Source: Bacillota bacterium (lineage in GTDB: Bacteria > Bacillota > Bacilli > Paenibacillales > Paenibacillaceae). Taken from it: 64,000 bases of DNA. Of the stretch, positions 59,541 to 64,000 are shown piece after piece. Position 1 is the first letter of the stretch. Every line of letters begins with the position of its first letter. The DNA lies in contig JAEWAQ010000082.1 of assembly GCA_023391635.1 (NCBI GenBank), forward strand, positions 62,001 through 126,000, given 5' to 3'. Both the position numbers and the translations under genes were made by a program. The notes beneath the pieces are model-generated. The model ran no database searches. It saw nothing but the letters and a program-made list of their open reading frames with translations, and was not told the origin of the DNA.

Positions 59541-61363
59541 GCGCCCTGTTGTTTTACCGTAAAAGCATTCAGACAAAGATGATTCTCAGCTTCATGGCGG
59601 TCAGTCTGATCCCGCTCGCCTTGCTCGGTTGGTTGTCCTACACCTGGTATGCGAATTCGCTGGAAAACCGCACGGCTGAATACAACGCGAAGCTGATCCG
59701 CACGTTCACGGCGGATATGGATCAGTTCCTGCTGCAGGTAGAACAATTCTCCTATACGGCCTACCAGGACAACTTCCAGCAATTGTGGAAGGAAGGGCTC
59801 AAGGCCGAGGAATTTGCCAGAATCCGCAACCAGTTGGAGATGAACCAATTGTTTCTCAGGCAAGAGGAGTTTTACAATTTCCGCAACATCATTCGTTCCG
59901 TCACCTTGCTGGACGATGCAGGCGCCGTCTTCTACGAGAACAAGGAAACGGTCAAGGTGGATTACCGGTTCGATCGCGAGCCGTGGTTTCGCTCCCTGCA
60001 GAGCGGCAGCTCCAGCGATGTTCTGATCGGTCCTTATTTAACGCAACCGTGGCTGCCTGCCAGCTTGATTCCGGAGACGGCCGGCAGCGTGGACGATTAC
60101 AGCTTGACCTATATTCGCAAGGTATCCGACTTGAATCGGCCGCAAGCGGCGCTTGGCTACATTATGCTGCACTTCAGCCTGAAGGAGGTGCAGAAGTTTC
60201 TGGACCCGCTTATGCTCGATTCGTCGGGCTCCATGGTCATTGCCGACAAGGACGGGAACATCGTATACGATACCAAGTCCGATGCGATCGGGCAGCCGAT
60301 ATCGATCGGCCTCAAGCAGTCGGCGGCGGATCAGAACGGGTATACGATCGCCAAAGAGAACGGCAGGAAGATGCTAGTCACCTCCTCGACGCTGAAGAAC
60401 GTCAACTGGGTCATCTATAGCAAGAACGATCTGGCAGTGTTGCTGTCGGACAGCCGGGAGATGCGGACATTGACTTTCTTGTTCGTCCTGGGCAGTCTCG
60501 TGCTGGCATTCCTGGCAGCGCAAGTGCTGTCGACCGGCCTGGTGACGCCGATCAAGCGGCTTAAGCAAGCGATGGTCAAGGTCAGCCAAGGGTACATGAG
60601 CGTTCAAGCAGGCAAGCTGTCACAGGACGAGATCGGCGAATTGGGCCACTACTTTAACGAGATGATCGGACAAATCAAATATTTGATCGACCAGGTGTAC
60701 AAAGCCGAGCTGCACGAGCGGGAAGCGAAGCTCAGCGCGCTGCAAGCGCAGATCAATCCTCACTTTCTCTATAACACGCTGGAGACGATCAACAGCATCG
60801 CAGCGGTGGAAGGCGTTCCCAAGGTGAGCGGGATCGCCAGAGCGCTCTCGGACATGTTTCGCTACAGTACCAGAGCAGGCGGTATCAAGGTGCTCGTGGC
60901 GGATGAAATCCGCCATATCCGCAATTACCTGGACATCGTTTCCGTCCGTTTCGAGGACAAGCTAAGCGTGCGGCTCGACATTCCTGAATCTCTGCAAATT
61001 TACAAGATGATCAAACTCGTCTTTCAGCCGATCGTGGAGAACGCCGTATTTCATGGCATCGAGACAAAGCGCGGCAAAGGTCTGCTGGAAATCGAAGCTC
61101 GCAAGCAGGAGTCCGATCTTCTGTTCGTCATCCGCGATGACGGCATGGGCATGACAGAGCAGCAGCTGGCGGCAATCCGCAGAAGGCTGTCCGATCCGTC
61201 TTCTTCAGGGCAACACGACGGAGAGTCCGGCAAAGTCGGCATCAAGAATGTGCATGACCGCATCCGCTTCTATTATGGGGATGCTTACGGGATCTCCATC
61301 GACAGCGTTCAGGGTGAAGGAACGCAAGTGACGATCCGGATTCCGGCAGAGCAATCCGAATAA
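59537..61363 (+). CDS. YesM-type sensor histidine kinase
   Basis: A 608-residue kinase. Membrane helices at about residues 12-36 and 305-330 flank a dCache-like sensor domain (EFYNFRNIIRSVTLLDD, GYIMLHFSLKEVQKF). HAMP follows, then the His_kinase domain with the phospho-accepting His in AQINPHFLYNTLETINSIA. ATPase boxes are VENAVFHGIE and IRDDGMGMTEQQL. GTG start overlaps the upstream stop. Confidence 0.94.
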   Translation: MSALLFYRKSIQTKMILSFMAVSLIPLALLGWLSYTWYANSLENRTAEYNAKLIRTFTADMDQFLLQVEQFSYTAYQDNFQQLWKEGLKAEEFARIRNQLEMNQLFLRQEEFYNFRNIIRSVTLLDDAGAVFYENKETVKVDYRFDREPWFRSLQSGSSSDVLIGPYLTQPWLPASLIPETAGSVDDYSLTYIRKVSDLNRPQAALGYIMLHFSLKEVQKFLDPLMLDSSGSMVIADKDGNIVYDTKSDAIGQPISIGLKQSAADQNGYTIAKENGRKMLVTSSTLKNVNWVIYSKNDLAVLLSDSREMRTLTFLFVLGSLVLAFLAAQVLSTGLVTPIKRLKQAMVKVSQGYMSVQAGKLSQDEIGELGHYFNEMIGQIKYLIDQVYKAELHEREAKLSALQAQINPHFLYNTLETINSIAAVEGVPKVSGIARALSDMFRYSTRAGGIKVLVADEIRHIRNYLDIVSVRFEDKLSVRLDIPESLQIYKMIKLVFQPIVENAVFHGIETKRGKGLLEIEARKQESDLLFVIRDDGMGMTEQQLAAIRRRLSDPSSSGQHDGESGKVGIKNVHDRIRFYYGDAYGISIDSVQGEGTQVTIRIPAEQSE

Positions 61364-61392
61364 TTTACACACAACTGCATAAGTTTGTCTCC

Positions 61393-61422
61393 TTGTTGCG
61401 TCCCGTATCCCCCTTCTATAAT
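61393..61422 (+). promoter_or_regulatory. Promoter of the ABC importer operon
   Basis: TTGTTG (61393-61398) and TATAAT (61417-61422) are 18 bases apart, giving a fair -35 and a perfect -10. The -10 is 41 bases before the first permease start. Confidence 0.65.
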
Positions 61423-61463
61423 GAAGCCTACAGAGCTTCCGAATAGAAGGGGGAACGGTTTTT

Positions 61464-62393
61464 ATGGACGATGTGACTTACGCGGCAACCCCCCGGGGCG
61501 AAGGCTTGCGGCATCGCATCTGGAGAAATCGTCATGCTTATGTTTTTTTGCTGCCGGCATTGCTCTTGCTCTCCACGATCAAGTATTATCCGTTTTTCAC
61601 GGCGTTCGTCGAGTCTTTGTTCGACTGGAACGGCATCAACCTTAACAAGTTCATCGGCTTTGGGAACTATAGGGAAATGTTGCAGGACGAGAAGATCAGG
61701 GTCGCGTTTGCGAACGTATTCAAAATCTCGCTGGCAACGATCGTCATTAATTTGACTCTTCCGCTGCTGGTGGCGACGCTCGTATTTCGCATCAAGAACG
61801 TCCGGCTGCAAAATTTTTTGAAGATCGGCTTTATCGTTCCGCTCGTCGTCCCGATGATGGTGCTGATTTTGCTGTGGCGCTGGATGTATGCAGGCGATTT
61901 CGGCTTGATCAACCAGATTTTGACGAACATCGGATTAGCCGAGTGGAAACATTCTTGGCTGGGCGATCCGGCTACGGCGTTGTGGGCGATCGTGTTCGTC
62001 GGATTTCCTTGGGTAGCCGGTCTGCCGTTCCTGCTGTACCTGGCCGGACTTCAGAACATTTCCGAGGATTTGTACGAGGTGGCACAGCTTGACGGCGCGG
62101 GTCCTGTTCGCAGGTTCCTCTCCATCGAATTTCCGCTGATCTCAAGTCAAATCAAGCTGGTGCTGATGTATTCTCTCATCCAGGCGTTCCAGGTGTTCGA
62201 AGCGCCCTATGCCTTGACGAACGGCGGTCCGGGCATTACCACGTATACGCCTTCGCTGCACATCTACGATCAGGCGTTCAATTACGGAAGGTTCGGATAT
62301 GCTTCAAGTATCGGCGTCGCCATGTTCATCGTCTTGATGATCCTGACCTTGGCCGTGCAGAAACTGATGAAAAATACGGACAAGATCGACTAG
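61464..62393 (+). CDS. ABC sugar importer permease (LplB/UgpA type)
   Basis: A 309-residue permease with six helices. Begins MDDVTYAATPRGEGLRHRIW, and contains the EAA loop EVAQLDGAGPVRRFLSIEFP that contacts the ATPase. Works with the next permease and the lipoprotein to import an oligosaccharide. The ATPase is not in the window and is probably a shared MsmX-like protein. Confidence 0.94.
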   Translation: MDDVTYAATPRGEGLRHRIWRNRHAYVFLLPALLLLSTIKYYPFFTAFVESLFDWNGINLNKFIGFGNYREMLQDEKIRVAFANVFKISLATIVINLTLPLLVATLVFRIKNVRLQNFLKIGFIVPLVVPMMVLILLWRWMYAGDFGLINQILTNIGLAEWKHSWLGDPATALWAIVFVGFPWVAGLPFLLYLAGLQNISEDLYEVAQLDGAGPVRRFLSIEFPLISSQIKLVLMYSLIQAFQVFEAPYALTNGGPGITTYTPSLHIYDQAFNYGRFGYASSIGVAMFIVLMILTLAVQKLMKNTDKID

Positions 62394-62403
62394 GAGGTGC
62401 CGC

Positions 62404-63216
62404 ATGAAACAAAGAAGCATCGGCGTGAATCTCGCAGCATTGCTTATTTTCGCTTTGTCCATGTATCCATTCTTGATCATGTTGGCATCTTCGTTCAAAT
62501 ATCAAATGCAAATTTACAATTATCCCTGGTTTTTTTCGAAACCGCTGCACTTTGGGAACTATGCGGTCGCGTTCAAGCAAATCGCGGGGCCGATTCTGAA
62601 TTCCGTATGGGTGACATCCATCGGCGTCGTCGTGACATTGTTCGCTTCTTCTACGGCAGCCTACGCATTTGCCCGGCATTCCTTTCCGTTCAAGAACTTC
62701 TTCTATGCGGTCATTCTGATGCTGCTGATGATTCCGGGATTCGTCATCCTCGTGCCCCAGTTCATCAACATCAAAAATATGGGCATGTACAATACGCTGA
62801 TCGGCCAGGCGCTCCCGCCTGCGGCAAGCTATACGGCCATGGGCGTGCTGCTTATGCGCACCTTCTTCGAAGGATTGTCCAAAAGCCTGTTCGAAGCCGC
62901 CGAAATGGAAGGCGCGCGCGATTACCGGATCTTCTCCCGGATCGTCCTGCCGCTGTCCAAGCCGATTCTCGCCACGGTCGCGATCATGTCGGGCTTGCAA
63001 ATCTGGAACAATTTCGTCTGGTCGCTTGTCGTGACGACCGGTGACAAGGTCAAGCCCGTCATTCTGGCGATCATGACGATCATGGGCAATGTGAACGAAG
63101 GAGACGGCGTCAAGCTGGCCGGCTACATCATCGCTTCCTTGCCGCTGCTCATCCTGTTCTTCGTGGCGACCAAGCCGTTCGTATCCGGGTTGACCCAAGG
63201 GGCAGTGAAGGGATAA
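62404..63216 (+). CDS. ABC sugar importer permease (LplC/UgpE type)
   Basis: A 270-residue permease with six helices. EAA loop EAAEMEGARDYRIFSRIVLP near residue 160. Starts 11 bases after the first permease and precedes the solute-binding protein by about 107 bases, in which I see no separate gene. GGAGG precedes the ATG. Confidence 0.94.
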   Translation: MKQRSIGVNLAALLIFALSMYPFLIMLASSFKYQMQIYNYPWFFSKPLHFGNYAVAFKQIAGPILNSVWVTSIGVVVTLFASSTAAYAFARHSFPFKNFFYAVILMLLMIPGFVILVPQFINIKNMGMYNTLIGQALPPAASYTAMGVLLMRTFFEGLSKSLFEAAEMEGARDYRIFSRIVLPLSKPILATVAIMSGLQIWNNFVWSLVVTTGDKVKPVILAIMTIMGNVNEGDGVKLAGYIIASLPLLILFFVATKPFVSGLTQGAVKG

Positions 63217-63322
63217 TGATGCGATTGCGATATAAACCAGGTTCGGAGTGACGTCCTCCGAGCAAGGCTTATATAGATGCTAGATGCAAGTCAAGCCAAG
63301 AACGTATACAGGAGGGCTACAG

Positions 63323-64000
63323 ATGATTCGCAAAACATTCAAGCTTGGCTCCGTGTTGATCAGCGTCATGCTGGTGCTCACGGTTCTGTCCGCCTGCGGA
63401 GGCAACAAGTCGGAATCCGGCGCCTCAGGCTCGCCAGCCTCGTCGCCTTCCGGCGGCAATTCGGCCAAGCCGGGTTCATCGGTCAAGCTGAAAGTCGCGT
63501 ATTGGGGAGCCGAATTTGCCACGGCTCAGAAGGTGGAAGAAACCCACAAAAAAATATTCGCGGATTACAAAGCGAAAACGGGTACGGATGTCGAACTCGT
63601 GCTGGTTCCGGACAACAACTATCGTACCTGGATGGTGACGCAGCAAGCGGCCGGCAGCATGCCGGATGTCGTGCTCACCCGGATGGCCTGGGTATGGGAA
63701 GACTTCGCCAAGGAGCAAGTGCATGATCTTACCCCTTATTTAGAGAAGGAATCGCCGTACAATCCGGGCAAACCGTGGAAGGACACGTTCCTGCCTTCTT
63801 TCTATAAAGACAGCATCAACCCGGCGAACGGGGTGCTGAACTCCGTTCCGGCATTCACGGCCATGATTCGTATTCTGTACAACCAAGAGTTGTTTGATAA
63901 AGCGGGCATTGCGAAGGCGCCGACGACTTGGCTGGAATTTATCGACGCCAACAAGAAGCTGAAGGAATCGGGAGTCGTGCCGATGGCGATGTCCGGTCAG
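63323..64000 (+). CDS. Extracellular sugar-binding lipoprotein, cut by the window edge
   Basis: At least 226 codons are present and the frame is open at the end of the window. Signal peptide MIRKTFKLGSVLISVMLVLT ends in lipobox LSACGG. A Ser/Gly/Pro-rich linker (residues 27-50) joins it to the mature fold, which shows VKLKVAYWGAEF and LYNQELFDKAGIAKAPTTW, typical of family 1 oligosaccharide-binding proteins. GGAGGG precedes the ATG. Confidence 0.93.
   Translation, partial: MIRKTFKLGSVLISVMLVLTVLSACGGNKSESGASGSPASSPSGGNSAKPGSSVKLKVAYWGAEFATAQKVEETHKKIFADYKAKTGTDVELVLVPDNNYRTWMVTQQAAGSMPDVVLTRMAWVWEDFAKEQVHDLTPYLEKESPYNPGKPWKDTFLPSFYKDSINPANGVLNSVPAFTAMIRILYNQELFDKAGIAKAPTTWLEFIDANKKLKESGVVPMAMSGQ

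Overview
The window is a high-GC stretch of a spore-forming Firmicute, most likely Paenibacillaceae (Cohnella, Thermobacillus or a high-GC Paenibacillus). Pointers are the spore-germination (ger) operon, the YesM/YesN plus LplB/LplC-type sugar transport locus, strong AAGGAGG ribosome sites, frequent TTG/GTG starts and a paeninodin-type lasso peptide cluster. There are no rRNA or tRNA genes, no CRISPR array, and no recognisable transposase or phage gene.

Region 1 (1-16.7 kb) is one collinear exopolysaccharide operon: chain-length regulator and BY-kinase, GalU, initiating sugar transferase, four further glycosyltransferases, a Wzy-like polymerase, a Wzx-like flippase, a pyruvyl transferase, ManC, UDP-glucose dehydrogenase and a secreted glycoside hydrolase. 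Many genes overlap by ATGA. A 16-bp perfect palindrome lies just before the first gene.

Region 2 (16.8-26.2 kb) continues the same strand: a PAPS-type sulfotransferase translationally coupled to a lasso cyclase (C). A 45-codon lasso precursor (A) follows behind a perfect Shine-Dalgarno sequence, then a terminator, a 51-bp tandem repeat array, an HPr-kinase-like peptide kinase (K), a PqqD-like leader-binding protein (B1), a transglutaminase-like protease (B2), a nucleotidyltransferase-like protein and an ABC exporter (D). APS kinase (cysC), which makes PAPS, converges on the end. The predicted product is a 22-residue lasso peptide with a Tyr1-Asp9 ring and a C-terminal Ser. Phosphorylation is likely and sulfation is conceivable.

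Region 3 (26.3-31.9 kb) holds a serine hydrolase, a Gfo/Idh/MocA oxidoreductase, a broken GH43 remnant, an IclR regulator and a class-III aminotransferase. Region 4 (32-33.5 kb, 41.7-48.8 kb) contains three operons linked to nitrosative stress or anaerobiosis. Each is preceded by a TGTGAC-N4-(G/C)TCACA box exactly 21 nt upstream of a -10-like hexamer, and a CRP-type regulator is encoded in the third. One operon opens with a small CGCGG-motif protein resembling a RiPP precursor family. Region 5 (33.5-41.7 kb) is uronate catabolism (AraC regulator, uxaC, uxaB, uxaA, an oxidoreductase), a tiny type-I-toxin-like gene, a second repeat array and a GH43 enzyme.

Region 6 (48.8-57.9 kb) has a ger operon in B-A-C order, an OmpR-type two-component system with an MMPL transporter, and a universal stress protein. 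Region 7 (57.9-64 kb) is a YesN/YesM two-component system with an oligosaccharide ABC importer whose solute-binding protein is cut by the window edge.

A feature running across regions is a set of tandem or direct repeats with a period of 50-51 bp in otherwise unrelated spacers, plus one copy inside a gene, and two 39-bp arrays inside the lasso kinase. At least two of the intergenic loci are recognisably the same repeat family.
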